Origin: Anarhynchus alexandrinus | Lineage: Eukaryota > Chordata > Aves > Charadriiformes > Charadriidae | Direction of reading: 5' to 3' | Assembly: GCA_008711295.1 (NCBI GenBank) | Contig: VUYV01000020.1 | Coordinates: 1,251,113-1,315,112, forward strand | DNA: 64,000 nt | Part shown: positions 13,165 through 26,024 of the stretch, one piece after another | Layout of the letters: every line of letters starts with the position of its first letter | Numbering within the stretch: the first letter of the stretch is position 1 | Notes under the pieces: generated by a model | Databases searched by the model: none | Seen by the model: only the letters and a program-made list of their open reading frames with translations | What the model was told of the DNA's origin: nothing | Translations under genes and position numbers: made by a program

Positions 13165-13201
13165 TTTTTTTGCTCCTTTTTTTTTTATTATTTTTTTTTT
13201 T
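13165..13201. repeat. T-rich low-complexity tract
   Basis: Almost pure T broken by GCTCC and ATTA. It precedes a second T/G-rich run at about 13402-13423. There is no flanking LINE body, so I do not read it as a retroposon tail. Confidence 0.8.
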
Positions 13202-16200
13202 GTGTACTTGGCAGTGCTGCCATGGGCTGTTCCCTCCGTAGTGGAAATTAAGAGACGTACCAGCTGTGCCTGAAGTGGGCTGGAGTGGGAGGCGTCAGTC
13301 ACACCAAGAACCACCAGCCAGGAGGCTGCTGTGGGACGACATCTGGTACCACTGCAAAGATCTAGGAGATGGAAAAGCTAGGGGTTTGTGCTCATTGTCT
13401 CTTTTTTTTTGGGTTTTTTTTTTCATTTTATGGTGCAGAGCACATGAGGCATCAGAAACAAAGCACAGCAAACAAACAAACAATACCCCTCAAAGCACTG
13501 GAAAACAGTACTCCTAATGGAAATCAAATCTCAAGTATTGAGGTTGGGTGGGGATGGATGGTCTGTGTCTCAGAGTTGGAGAGAGGAAATGAACAGGTGA
13601 GGAGCTCCTGTCCTCCACCCCAGCTCTCCTGCCTGCAACAATGCAAGGGGAACGAAGGCAGCAAGGAGATGTGCTCTCCCCACAGGGAGGTGATGCTCAG
13701 CAGGGTCTTACAAGTTTCTGTAGGGCAGAACTGCACAGCCTTCAGTGCTCTCCTGGGATGCTGCAAGAGTCCTCTCAGCCTGAGATGGAGCTTGCTGTGG
13801 GGAATCACAGAGGGCAGAAGGTTCAGAGGAGGTCAGGAGACACTTGGGGGTGGATACCACAGGGCACTTGCTGCAGTGCCCAACTCAGGAAACCCCTTTG
13901 GTGCTATTTGCTGAAAACTTGAAGAATATTTGAGTGGAAAGATTACTGTCTGGTGTATGTCTAATGCACTTTCCCTAAGCATTTCCTACCAGGCTGAAAA
14001 TGATTACCAGGGTAAACGAGCCTCCAGCCTGATCTGATGTACCTTATAACTTCTGACAACCATAGAAAATAGCAAGAGACGATAAGAAAGCATCTAGTCC
14101 CTCTCTGACCTGCAAGGCAGATCAGCTCATTTCCATACATCTTTCTCAGGGGCATTTGATCCCTCCCTACCATGAAGGAGGACTGGTGCCTCCAGCACCA
14201 CCAGCCCTGGTGTCCTAACCCAGAAAATGACATCTGGGAATGGGATGTTGCTGCCAGAGGGATTCAGCCAACCTACACCCTCTTCCTGAGTTGCTTCCAA
14301 TAAGTATGGTGACCGGGAATAAGCTACAGCCCAAGGGATTTAATTTGGCAGGCTGCAAAATAGTCTTCAGAATGTAGACTGGCCAGCCCTGGTTTCTCTT
14401 TTTTAGGACACCCCTCCAGTAAGGCAAGGAGCACAAGCTCTACAGACAAACTGATACTCCAAAAGAGTACAAGTGGCCAACAGGTCCAGCCAAAATAGCA
14501 GTCATTTGGAAGTTATTTTTCTGTTCCCTTGGGGACCTTGCTGGTCTTAGAAGTTCTTGAATTCATGTCCTGTTCATGTCCTTGGCAGATGGTAAAGCTC
14601 TTCCAACAAGCTTTTCTTTCTCTTCCAGTCTTTCGGCTCCCTTTGTTTAAGATAATCCTCCTTAAAAGCAGACTTTGCTTGTTGCTTCTCTTGTGCCGGA
14701 TTCTCAGATTCTCCATTTCCATGCAGAAGAGCTGTCAAGCATCAATGGCTGTGCTGGAAGCAATCCTGCATCCTCACCAGCATGGAGCAGCATGGAGCTC
14801 TTCTAAATCTGTCCCCCCTTTGTGGTGTGTTCCTGTTTTCCAGATATTGTATTAGAAAGGGGAGCCCTATTCCATTCCAAGAAATATAGTCATAAATGCT
14901 GTTCTTAAGTTGGTAAGGCAGAATCGCCCAAAGACGCAATCACGTAACACCTACCCTGCATGCAAGTATCATCTCTGCTCATGCTTAGGGCATCTCTGGT
15001 AATTGCAGCTTTTCCTACCTCAATTGAAAGGTGAAATGGGGTATATCTGGAGGACAATTATCCCAGACCTTTCTTAAAACTCATCTTTTACTATGTTTTC
15101 TAGAGGCAATAACCCATTGTTACTAGTACTGCAGTGTCATTCTGTCTGCTGAGAACCTTGTTCAATGTATACGGTTATTCTTACAGGTGAACATCTCTCC
15201 TGATGCTTTCTGCATTTCCTTCACCTGTTAGTGTTGCCGATTTACTGTAGAACCCCTCTGCCGTGTAACAGGTCCACAGGCAACAGAGACTTCGACTTTT
15301 TGTGCTGTTGAAGGCTACACAATGGTCAAAGTCATGACACCAAATTGTTTTAAACCTCACACTTTTTACATGTCTGCACAGTTCTTTGCACAAGAGTGGG
15401 GCATCTAGATATTCCTGCCATCCAGGCAATAGCATACAGTGTGGTACCAGTAGGACCAAACTCCAAGGTTGCGTGGGAGAGGACCAGGTAGTAGCAGGGG
15501 CCTGAATCAGCAGGTTCTGCTGTTCTCTATTTCGGTTCTGCTTGTGGCCCTGTAGTGATGTTAGGGGCTATCCTTTCTCAGCCAAGAAGAGCTGAGAGCC
15601 CTTTAGGAGAAGCTTCTATCAGTCAATCTGGCCTCTGACAGATTTTCTCTAAAGAATATATAAATATCTTGAAGTGGATTGTCACGGCAATGCCAGTAAG
15701 CAAGGCCCTGCCCAAGCTTTACTGTCCCACTTAAAGATCTTCTGAGATGCATCTGTATGTTGGGTGTGAAAAGCAAGGGCTGCACATATGATGTGCCTCT
15801 GGGGAATGCATGTCCTGGGAGGAGGCAGAGACCGGCAAGAATTGTGGCTTCACTGCTGTCATTCCCTGTGGAGCTGCTGGAGCCCTGTGGAGCTGCTGAC
15901 ATGTGCCCGTCAGACCCAGTTATTGTTGGCCATCGAGTGCCCCTCCATGGGAAAGCGGTGCTTCGATACCATGGGTATGGTCTGCAGGAAGGTGTCAGTT
16001 CTCACAGTGTTTTCAAAGAAGGTACAAGTCTTTCCAGTTTATTGAAATGTTTGTTTTGATTTCTGTAACACAGTATAAAAGCCTTAAAGTTTTGTCTATT
16101 AAATTGCCATGCCATAATATTATGACGGGTCATGGCATAATAGTCTTACTGTTTTGACTCTAAAGCATGCTATGACATGGGTCAAGCTGATGAAATCAAA

Positions 16201-17427
16201 ATTAAATTAATGTTTTGTTTTGACAAGATTGTGTTTCTGTTTCATTTGTTTGATAAAGTCAAAACAAAAATGTCAGCTGGATTTTTCCAAAGTGCAGTCT
16301 CAAAAGTACATTTTCTCATTCAGGTGTGGATTCTGAATGGGGACCACAACCTTGTTTTGTGCTCAGATCATAGTGGGAAAGTTGTGCACGGATAGCACCT
16401 CGGAGTAACACTTCAGTCCCTGATTTGCTGAGGACTCTACTTGTCTCTTTATCAGCTTTAGCAAAGAGCTTTTCGCAAAAGTACGATTTCGGCCGGTGGG
16501 TCCAGCGTCATACTTTGAACTGTGCCATCTTCTGCTGTTGTAGTTCCCAGTCACCCATCCCTTCTCTTTAGCCAGCTGGAACCCACTCCAGAAACAGGCT
16601 GAGAAGAAAGAGCTCTTGAAATACAGCTTTGTGACCTGCTGGGCCAGGAAGCTTCCAAAATACAGAATAAAACTGTCCTAGAACAGCAGGGTGTCTGCAA
16701 GATGCCAGTGGCGCAGACGTGCTCTGTGTGGCTGCAAGCCTGGTCCATCTCTTATTCGTGTAGCACACAGAATTCACAATCTCTTAATCCTATTCCTAGC
16801 CCTTGCTGCTCACACATGTTGTTAGGCAAGTGTCTCTGCCCGCTTTCCCCTCCCCATCTTTGTCTAGTTGGACTGAAGCATCTCCGAGAGTGAGACTTAA
16901 TTACTTTGTGTACAAAGCACCTGGAGCATCGTGGGGGTCTCGATCTCTGCTTCTGGTGACCGGTAATGCATCCTTCCTATTGTGCAGTTTTCTGCCCTGA
17001 ATATTGGCTTTCATGGTAATATATTTATTTCCCTTGTTTATTCCATCTCTTTATTTCCCCCCAGGGGTTTGCTTTGTTTGCCTGGTTGTGCTCTGATGCA
17101 CAGGTATTTATCTAAGTGGGGTCTGTTGTATTTGTACCAGCCCAGGTGGCATGTAAGATGCAAACATCAGACACCTCTATACACATCCCCAAGTTTCCTG
17201 GATGATTGATTAATAGCTTTCTCCCTTATCGGCTTTTCTTTCTCATAACTGGGGGTCAGCTTGCATGGGTTAACACCTTCAGGGAGGCCCTATTTCCTAT
17301 ATACATCAGCTTTACTGACTTCTTATTATCTCAGCCCTATCTGAACCTTTGTTCAATTCAAGAGGTAATTAAACTCAAAGCCAAAGCAAATGTCAGGGTG
17401 ATAATGAGACAGATAAGATTAAAAAAC
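13202..17427. other. Gene-free stretch
   Basis: No gene seen. It holds a T-rich run near 13402-13423 and a cluster of small nested inverted repeats at 16106-16143, including the perfect 12-base palindrome CATAATATTATG. The 17.0-17.42 kb part is AT-richer with many short homeobox-like ATTA/TAAT words; I cannot say whether it is conserved. Frames reach 181 codons at 13369-13914 without any domain. Confidence 0.55.
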
Positions 17428-17441
17428 TTTTTTTTTTTTTT
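17428..17441. repeat. T14 homopolymer
   Basis: Fourteen consecutive T after an A-run. Simple sequence only. Confidence 0.9.
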
Positions 17442-17624
17442 GAAGACCTGACACATACCTGGAGTGCCTGTTGGCCCACAGCCAGTGGAAAGTTTCCTTT
17501 CTCACCTGGATATAGTCAGAAAAGTGACCATGTAAAAAAAGGCACCACCTCCCTCTAGGTGTGTGCTGCTGAGAACAGCACCTACCTGGCAAAGCACTCG
17601 AGCATATAAGTATTTGCCCTGAAA
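17442..17624. other. Short spacer without recognisable features
   Basis: Unique-looking sequence between the T-run and the palindrome-bearing old repeat. Nothing supported. Confidence 0.6.
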
Positions 17625-17760
17625 TTGTTTGCTCATGTGCTTAAATTTAAGCACGTGCTTAAGTGTTTTGTTCAACCAGGGCCTCAATCCAATGCGGCTC
17701 GAGTGGGTGTCATTCGGCGGGTGCAATTCCATTCATTTCAGCAATGCCAGTGGGAGCCCT
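17625..17760. repeat. Candidate ancient amniote interspersed repeat with 16-bp palindrome
   Basis: Centred on the perfect palindrome TTAAGCACGTGCTTAA at 17647-17662. It is followed by words (AAGTGTTTTG, then CAGGGCCT) that I know to recur together in turtle, crocodilian and bird genomes as a diverged interspersed repeat. I do not recall its database name. The palindromic core fits a non-autonomous DNA transposon or a hairpin-bearing element. Limits are approximate. The downstream part, up to the GT-donor-like AAG/GTGAGT at about 17820, is less certain. Confidence 0.4.
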
Positions 17761-18029
17761 GGCCCAGAATGACTCCGGGCTGCGGACTTCACTCTGCTAC
17801 TCCTGCCCAAAGTCCAAGGTGAGTGCCGTGGCCTCACCGTGCTGCCCAGTTTGCAGGAGAGTTCAGAAATTATGTGGTAGCTCCTTTTGGGCTGCACAAT
17901 GCCTGCATCATCTCCGAGCCTTCCCCTTTTTCTGGGTCTTTTTGGGCTGGAAGGATGGGCAGGCCCTCTGCTGATCCCTGCCCTGGGCTAAATTTTTCTC
18001 AGCAAGAGCCCCCAGTGCACAGGACCCTT
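17761..18029. other. Spacer; contains a strong but isolated splice-donor-like site
   Basis: Sequence at about 17815-17825 reads AAG then GTGAGTG, a good 5' splice-site match. Open frames run across it, but there is no matching acceptor with a sensible exon, so I do not call an exon. Confidence 0.5.
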
Positions 18030-18165
18030 CTGAGGTTTGGGGGAGATTGGGCTGGGGACATCACGGGCTCTCCCTGCATCAGGGGATGTCCACACTGCTG
18101 AGGTTTGGGGGAGATTGTGCCGGGGACGTCGTAGGCTCTCCCTGCATCAGGGGCTGTCCACACTC
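18030..18165. repeat. 68-bp direct tandem duplication, two copies
   Basis: Unit 1 is 18030-18097 and unit 2 is 18098-18165, exactly head to tail with no spacer. By eye 60 of 68 positions agree (about 88%). Both begin CTGAGGTTTGGGGGAGATTG and both contain CTCTCCCTGCATCAGGGG. The unit is GC-rich and carries the small inverted pair CCCTGCATCAGGG. The divergence shows the duplication is not recent. No gene is associated. Confidence 0.93.
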
Positions 18166-21100
18166 CCTTCTGCTTTTCTGCATTGAACGATTTTATAATC
18201 TGAAGCAGACCTATGGTGTAATTACCAGGGGTTGGGGTGGAGAAGCCACTAATCAAAAAGAGCTGGAGTTTTCCTAGGGAGCTTCAAAGGTCTCCGCAAG
18301 CAGGAGAGCCTGTGAAGGATACACATGTTGCTGGCTAGGCAGCCCCTGATGGTTAAAGTTTTACTCAAGCCCATGTGTTTTTCCACTGGGTATTTTTATC
18401 CTCTGAAGTCTACTGTACTTGGCTATGTACAGTAAACACATCCCTGTTGTTCTCTCACACGTGTTTACTTTGCAGCTGGGGGAGCACAGCTCACCACGCT
18501 CACTGTTGGTTACCGGCTGAGTAAGTGAAAATGAAGCACCAAAGCACCCCAGAAGCCCCAGTGCCTCCTGCCTCTCCTTGCTGGCCCATCTCCTCCTGTG
18601 GCCTCCCTGCCCTTGAACCCCACTCACTGCCTCCCCACCAAGGGCAGGGGGCAGACCCACCTGAGACCCAGGTTCTCCTCAGCATCCCTTTTGCAGTCTG
18701 GCTCCCATTCTGCTCTGTAGACTCACCAGCGGCATTTGGCTCTTCTCTCCTGCTCCCACACCTGCCAAGAAAAAGCAGTTGTCCTGATAAGCCTCTCATG
18801 CGGTGGGTGAGAAGCAGATTTATTATCTCATATCTGCGTGCTGAGGAGCAGAGGCAGAAAGAGAAACATCTCTGTGTTGAGGTGATGCAAAGAGCCTGTG
18901 GTGAAGTCAGGAACCGAAGACAGGTGTCCTCTGCATCGGTGCAGGACCTGCACGTGGCCTTTCAGCAGGTCTTCCACCTTCAATGTTTTGAGGTGGGTGC
19001 TAGCTGCCAACATGGTGATTCCACAGGGCTCTGCAACTTGAAGAAAGACATTGAAAGTGGTAACACCAAGGTCAAGTAATTACGTAAGCAGCAGAACTTA
19101 TTAGTCTCTCTCCTATGGCTCTGTCCATCGTGGATTCTTTTCTATTTAACAATATGTCCAAGCTTGTCCCAGAACCTTTACTCTGAGAAAGGTGAGCATT
19201 GTTATTCTCTCTCCCTTAACTAGATGCCAATTTTTACAAAGCAGGTAGAAATTCAAGATCTCTTGAAGTTACTCTTCCTTTGCTGGTGGGTTCAGAAGTG
19301 TGGGGTTGCTGGGCACCGCAGTTGCATGAACCTTGTTCCATGAGGACACTAAACTAAAAATTATTTTCATGAAGCTCTGAAAATAAGCAAACAAATAGCG
19401 AGCAAGTGAACGATCTGGTTGGGAGAGGTCAAGTTCAGCACAAAGTGCTGCCGTTACAGCCACGCTACACCCTGTGAGCTTTGTGCTTTCGGTGCAGCTT
19501 TCGTTTACCTAAATAACTGGCTGTCTCCTCCCCAACATTTATGTCTGGGGAGTTTTTGACTGGAAACTGGTACATTACAGCTACGGATGCTTCTCTCCTG
19601 TTGTAATCTAAATCATAATATTTTTTTAAATGCTCTAGAAAAAATACTTTATGCCTTCAGCCGTCCATTATTTATTGACTGACTCATTTTGTAAAACACA
19701 TAGAAAAGAAAAGGAGAGTTTAATATTAAGACATGAAGAAAGATCAACGCTATTTTGAATACACATTGTGAATACGTATTTAACTGTATTAGATTATACA
19801 TATTAGGTTGAATACATAAAGGTTATATAGAGCACCTATCAGAAAGGGCGCAGATCCCAGACTGAAGTCTTTTGAAACTGTTATCACATATTTATTATTC
19901 ATAAGGATAAACTCTAGTTTTAAATGGGTTTAAAAAAGAACTGTGATCAAACAAAAAAGAATCCCCCCTTCAAATAAACAACCAAGCCCACACATTTAGC
20001 AGATGTGTTTCTCATCATGTCTGGGACAATACTAGAGAAGCAAAACAAAATTTGCCCTGACGTTTGCTGCCTGAAACCTTCTCCCTGCACGTGGGATGAA
20101 AGGCAAACAGGCTTCACCCATAAAGGTGGGAAAGATCTTGCTGCCTGTCTTTGGATGGGTTGACGAAGGGATTGCTTGGCTTTCATGGGTGTGCTGATAG
20201 GTGGCATGTCCTACCTGAAGGAAGCCCCCTGAGCAGAGAAGAAGGTGAGGGGCTCTTTCCCCACTCCACATGTCTTGCTCCCACCCAGAGCAGATCCGGG
20301 AGCTCCTGAGGTCAGGCCACAAACCACAGCCTCCCTGAGGCGGTGGTGACTCACTGTGAGACATTGCACGCTGGCAGGCAAAGCCAACAAATGCCACCCT
20401 GGGAAAGGCGCACGGTTGTGCGGTGGGTGGCAGACAGCAAGCAGGCCACCTCCCTCTGGAGGCAAGAATGGGGGAGTCAGGCGGCTGCCGTGCTTTGAAC
20501 ACCACAAGGACATTTGGATAGTCCCAAGGAGAAAGGTGCCATAACCAGGGGCTCTGCTGAGGTGGGTAAAGCATCTCTCTGGAGTCAGGACTTGCCTTTC
20601 ACCAAATGCCAAAGCCAGACAGGAAAACGTCGTTATTCTCCTATGAACATGTTTCATGGTGGCTGCTGCAGCTGGGGAGGTTCCTGAGTAGCAGGCGTAT
20701 CACTGCAAAGCCCTCCTCCTTCTAGCTCCAGGTTTTGTCCTGCTTCCAGCCTCTGTGCCATAGGTCAAAACCAACAAACCAGCCTGAAGTCATGTCTGTT
20801 GGGCACATTCCCTTGCTCCTAGGCCCTGCCCAGCATGGTGCTGGGAGGGGGCCCGCAGGATGGCTGGACCACGTTCATTCTTGGTCTCAGGGAGCTATGC
20901 GTGAGGTCTGTCTGGCCCAAGTAAGCGGCAGCCCCCAACGGAGGCTGTGGAAACAGGGGAGCTGAAGGCTGTGAAGAAGAACTGATGAACATGAAGGCCA
21001 ACACGTAAAACTTACTGTAACTCCTCCTCCCTTTTGCTGCTTTTCTCAGTCATAAAAACTCAGCAGGGGATGTTTAAAATGCCAGTCATGTAATTACTCA

Positions 21101-24100
21101 TTCAGTTTGCGATGCTTGATACAAGATTTCAGCAGAGGAATGGGATCCAGCTCCGACTGCTGCACTCTGTGTACACAGCTCAGGGGAAGGGGAATTGCGC
21201 CTCTGCTCATAAAAGACGCCATGAGGGCACTCAGACCGAGACAAGCTGGCACGGTCCCGCAAATGTGGGTGACTCTTCCATTGCAGTCCTTGCACAGAGG
21301 CCACAGAAGTACAAGAAATTATTTACTTTCTGAGGAATCAGGAACTGAAGATGGAGACAACCAGCTGCCTGCACCTGGTATTGCAAAACTGGAGGTAGTG
21401 GACTGCTGCTGGGTTTTGTGGTGTATTTCATGGTTGCGTACACAGTCTTTTCAGCATGGGATCACTTAATTTTATGTGACTGTGAGACGCTGAGGACCAG
21501 ATTGGGAAAGATGCCCTTGCCTTTTCCTGGAAGTATAGAAATTTGTGTGTATGTATAGGGGAGATCTGGTCATGTAGCTGCTGATCCACGCAGGCAAAAA
21601 TGAAGATGTAAATTTCTGCAGCAGCAAAAATGGTGGGATCAACATGCAGCTGAAAAAAATGAGACAGGCAGCATGCCCGTGACATCCACAGCTTGGAAGT
21701 TATAAGCAGAATGAGACACTGCATGGAATCTGCCATTCACCTGATGTGCTGCCAAAAGTGGTATTAAAAAATAGCATAGGCTCGAACATGCTACGGGGCT
21801 TGGGATCAGATTTTCTAGGTTCTCGTGGAAAATCAAACCAGCATTAGTTTAATTTTCCAGCCCATCTAGGGTTTGGTTAAGGAAGCATTTTCCATGGCTG
21901 TGTTCTCTGGCCAGGAGCAGAGCGACAGATGTGCGAAGCTGTGGAGCGGCTTCCAAGGTATCTCCCAAACACAGCATCCTGCTGTCAGCCCTTAGCAGAG
22001 ACATTGCTTCATTTCCCTCCTGTTGTTGGACTCTGGAAGGAATCTCCCTTCATGTCTCTTTCTAGGACTGCAGAAAAGAGCTTGAAAAAAGAAGCAGGCA
22101 GTTCATAAACCTCTGCATTTTACTTTCTGTTGGTATATTGGGCCAAATATCAGCTGTTCAGTAGTAAAAGGCGGTCCCTTATGGTGGAAAGGGCAGGGTG
22201 GGGGAAAAGGAGTGTAGAGAAAGGCCTGATCTAAGGGAATGTAAGAAGTTTTTAAGCCCTTCTTCCCTCGTCTTGCTTAGATGTCCTTATTTTTCTCGTA
22301 ATGGGGCACATCTCTTGCCCAGTTTCAAGTGCTTCAAAGTCTGGCAAACCATCTCCATTCTGCTCTCGCTTTGACAGGGGGCACTTGGCAGTTTCAGTTT
22401 CACTTTACTTCTCTTTGGGTGAGTCAGCCCCTTTCACCAAGGTCTTTTATTTATGATCACCCTGTCGAAGAGACAGAAAATAGAAATCTATTTCAATAAC
22501 TGCAGAGAACTTTCCTTCCTGAGAGCTCTGAGCCTGGAAACTTGGAGGAGGCTGCACTGACAAAAGTCGTTTTCTCCAGAGCTGAGCTCTGGTGTCACCT
22601 GCTGTTTCTTACGGCTTTGGGGAGAGGAAACACCACCTCACCCTTCTGCTCTCATAGCTTGGTATCATTGCAACTGGTTTGGTTTTCGTTTTTTAACAGT
22701 GGTAAAAGCTATTGACGTCATAGACTGAATTGGTAGGATTGGTTCATTTCCACATTCAGTGTCTCAGCAGAGACATCAGGCTTAGCCCTTGGGAGAATGA
22801 GGAATGGAAGTCTTTTCCTCTCTGTGGCAGCAAGAAAGAGCTCAGAGAAGATGTGGAGGATCCCATGGCAGCACATCAGTGATCTGCCCTGTGCTGGGGC
22901 GTCGTATGCATGGACCAGGAAGCCCCAGGACTACCAGAGAGAAGTATGAGGAGGGAGGTTCCTCAGTCTCCTTTAACCTGGAGTATGAGGGGATGCTGGA
23001 AACCTGAAAATATTTTCTTCCTTTAAAGTCATACCAGGACCTACTGTAGTGGCTTCGTATACTATCCGTGTGCTGGTCCCTCTTGCTATCCAAGACAGTT
23101 TTCTGTAAGGGAAACAAATCTTGCTCTTAAACCTTTGGGAGTGAACTGGGCAGCCAGACTCTTCCTGGACCATGCACTTGGACCTGCTGTTCATACAGCC
23201 TCAGAACCTACCTCAGTCAGCGCCAGAGGATGTCACTTCTGGCTCAAGCCTACAGGGATGTTGCTGAAGGCAGTGTCATCCTGCCAGATTTTTTTCTTTT
23301 GTTTGTTATTTTCTCAAATAACAAGAAACTTTTGAGGAAAGGTTTCTTTCTTTTCCACTCCTTGGGATTTTGGTAACTTGTAACAATGCCAAGTCAGCAA
23401 CCATATTTGCACAACCTAACCAGAACCACTGAGAGGCTAACCAACATTCAAAGAGAGGTCTGAGGAGATTTACTTCTGTTCATTCCCAGGATCCTCTCCT
23501 CAAGAAATGTAGGAGTGAACCCTCCTCACCAGACCTACGGTTCTGCCAGCTCATCATCCCAATAGGGACCAATACAGATGTTTTACACGAAGGAATTATT
23601 TTCTTCAGCAAACCCATTAAGAAGACTTTGGCTTGAGCTCTGAAGGTTTTATATCCTTTCTGTACCCTGCCTATGGTCTTTGCCTAACAGATATAGTGGT
23701 GAATCCTGGGGAGAGGTAAACAGAAGAGATAAAGACTCTGAAGCCCAGAGCTTGTTTGTCTGGTGTCTGTTTAAATGCCATACAACAAAGCTTTATTAGC
23801 ACAAAGCAGCCAGGTCTGCATGTGGCCAGCAGTCTCTCCTGCCTGTTGTCTCTGCGTAGCCCATGTACTCACTCCTTATCCCTAGTTTATACAGCTGGTC
23901 TGAGGACCACCCCAGGTAACAAAGAAAACATCAGCTCTTGAAAGGTCTGCTGGGAATAGGAAGATGTCGTATTATTTACCCGGTTGGATTTATGCATGTG
24001 TGCGTGTGTTTAACAAGGAGCCCGGTGCCTGCTGGACTCCTGAAGCTGGAATTTATACAGGCCAGCATTTGGCTGCTGCAGTTTATCTTGAATGCAAGAA

Positions 24101-24325
24101 TAATAAACTCAGCTGACAGGATGATGTATGCAAAGCATCTTCTCCTCCCACGGCGTGTGGTAGAGGTGTCTGGTTTGCAGGGAGTCCTATTATTAAGTGA
24201 TTAGCCTTGCAACATTATCAATATCAGATTGCTTAAGGGCTTTGGGGGATCAGCAATACAGTAGGACTTGATGCCCATCCATCATGGTGACAGCCAGATA
24301 CAGAGGGTGGTGTGAGAGCGTTACC
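18166..24325. other. Gene-free stretch, 6 kb
   Basis: No gene or clear interspersed repeat. Frames of 184 codons (18525-19079, plus) and 180 codons (20032-20574, minus) have no domains and partly mirror frames on the other strand. An AT-rich block lies at about 19600-19960. A perfect CRE octamer TGACGTCA sits at 22713-22720. The 23.95-24.2 kb part has octamer-like ATGCAAA words and a balanced composition that could be a conserved element; this is not provable here. Confidence 0.55.
22713..22720. promoter_or_regulatory. Perfect CRE octamer TGACGTCA
   Basis: Exact palindromic CREB/ATF site. About one such octamer is expected by chance in a window this size, and a second lies at 58008-58015, so this is only a sequence match. 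Confidence 0.15.
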
Positions 24326-24364
24326 TGCGTAGGTGAAACAGATGCGTAGGTGAAACAGATGCGT
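24326..24364. repeat. 17-bp tandem repeat, 2.3 copies
   Basis: The unit TGCGTAGGTGAAACAGA occurs exactly at 24326-24342 and again at 24343-24359. A third copy begins with TGCGT at 24360. The perfect identity suggests a recent slippage duplication or an assembly artefact. Confidence 0.93.
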
Positions 24365-26024
24365 GGGTTTGTCACGTGAAGGGTCTCAGAGATATTTGCA
24401 AAAGAAACCAAAGCTGTGCCTTCATTATCGTTAGTTCCGTTATGAGATAACTTCCGCTACATTGTTTTAATGGCTCTCTTTGTCTCTTCCTTGCTTGTGC
24501 TGTTACTGGCTCTCATTCAGCACGAACAAAAACAAAAACATCCCAAGCACCATTGAATATGGTATTTTCTTGACTTTTCAGGCAAGGCTGATTTATTCAC
24601 CCCTAATTAAGTTTCAGCGTCCAGGCAGCTTCAGTCTCCTCTTTGTGCTTCTGCCAGTTCAGATGGTAACTCTGGGATATTTGGAAGCCTGAGTCTTTGG
24701 CTTTTTTTTTTTCATCACCTAAAAGGATGCTGAAAAGACCATAAAACACCAACAGCTTGCTGCATTGGATATGTTTCACCCTGAACAATCATTAAGACCC
24801 ACATCTTCAAAGGTAGATCAAGTACTTCAGGGGATCTGACTGTAACAATTTAAATTGCATCCTGTTCACATCATAAAAAATGCTTACGCATTTTATAATG
24901 CAAAATGCTCTTCACGGCCACACCTCACCATACATGTTTCCTCATGTCGATACTTTTTATCTTACCCTGGCTGTGACACCAAAATCCCCTAGGTAAGGGC
25001 CTGCGATTGCAGTTTGTTATATAAATTTACAGTGCTGTATACATGAGTGATTACAGTGGATTGTATATCTGTGGGAATTATTCCTCTCCAAAGTGCAACC
25101 GCTCCCCCGGCACAGGATAACTCTCAGAAGAGGAAACATTAAGAAAGTACAATCAGGCCAGGCTGGCGCTTGTAAGAGAATTTGGGTCTAATCCATCATG
25201 TCCACATGGAGCAGGCTGCAGTCTAGTTTCTAAAGCCTTTCTAATTTCCTTACCTCCCAGTAAGTCTTCAGTGTCCTGTGGGGCTGACTATGGTTTGATC
25301 ATACGTTCCCAGGAGGTAGAGCTTTTAATCCTGTGATTTGGACATGTCAGCAGACACTTCCCCGATCCCACCCATCTCAAAAGCTGAGAGGGAAATGGCC
25401 GCAAAGAATCTAGGCCCCTCCTGACCACAATGCTTGTGTGCTGTCTATCTGCGCAGCCGTGTTCCACAGGAAAGCTGAAGGCCAAGTCTCTCTAAGCATT
25501 GCTTCGGTGCTTGGAGCAGCATTTCAAATGCTCGCAGAAATTCCTCAGGCAGTTGCGGAGGGAGGCAGAAAGAGTGAACATGGGGGAGACCACAATCTTA
25601 CCAAAACTGCTCTGGTGGAGAAAGGCTTGAAAAACTGAACACTGACCCCCACTTCACGAGGGCGGTTTCACCCAAACAGTGACACTGGCTTTCTTCTACT
25701 GGCACCCATCTGACACCCCTCTAAGTGGGCACGCTGGCTTGCTCCTTCATGTGGATCCATTGCTGTCCCTCTAAAGTCGGGGCACTGCTTTGGCTTGTTC
25801 AGGACTTAATTATCCATAGATACTGTTTGGGTATGGAAACTTTGCTGCAGCTACAAGAAGACACTGCTATTTAACACAGAACGTTACATTGCCTGGCAAA
25901 CTCAAAGGCCAGTTCAGGTATCAGAAATCCCTCACTCTCTGTGTTGCTTCCCATTTCTCAAAGATGTGGGAGCTCCTACAGCATCAGCTTGCCTCTACCT
26001 AGAAGGACTTATTTTTGGGAAAAC
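24365..26024. other. Gene-free stretch
   Basis: No gene seen. The 24830-25080 part is AT-rich and includes the near-mirror words TGCTTACGCATTTTATAATG; it could be a conserved non-coding element. Frames are short. Confidence 0.55.

Noticed and set aside
13369..13914. 181-codon plus-strand open frame beginning in a T-rich tract
   Set aside because: Its start is a low-complexity F-rich run, opposing frames overlap, and there is no domain.
14040..14240. Possible old CR1 or L3 tail (words CATCTAGTCCCTCTCTGACC)
   Set aside because: Only one short word resembles the CR1 tail, and the neighbouring blocks do not follow in order.
17815..17825. Strong 5' splice-site match AAG/GTGAGTG
   Set aside because: No acceptor and reading frame combine with it into a convincing exon, and it lies just past an old repeat.
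18525..19079. 184-codon plus-strand open frame
   Set aside because: Proline/leucine-rich start without motif; a 99-codon minus frame mirrors it. Not distinguishable from noise.
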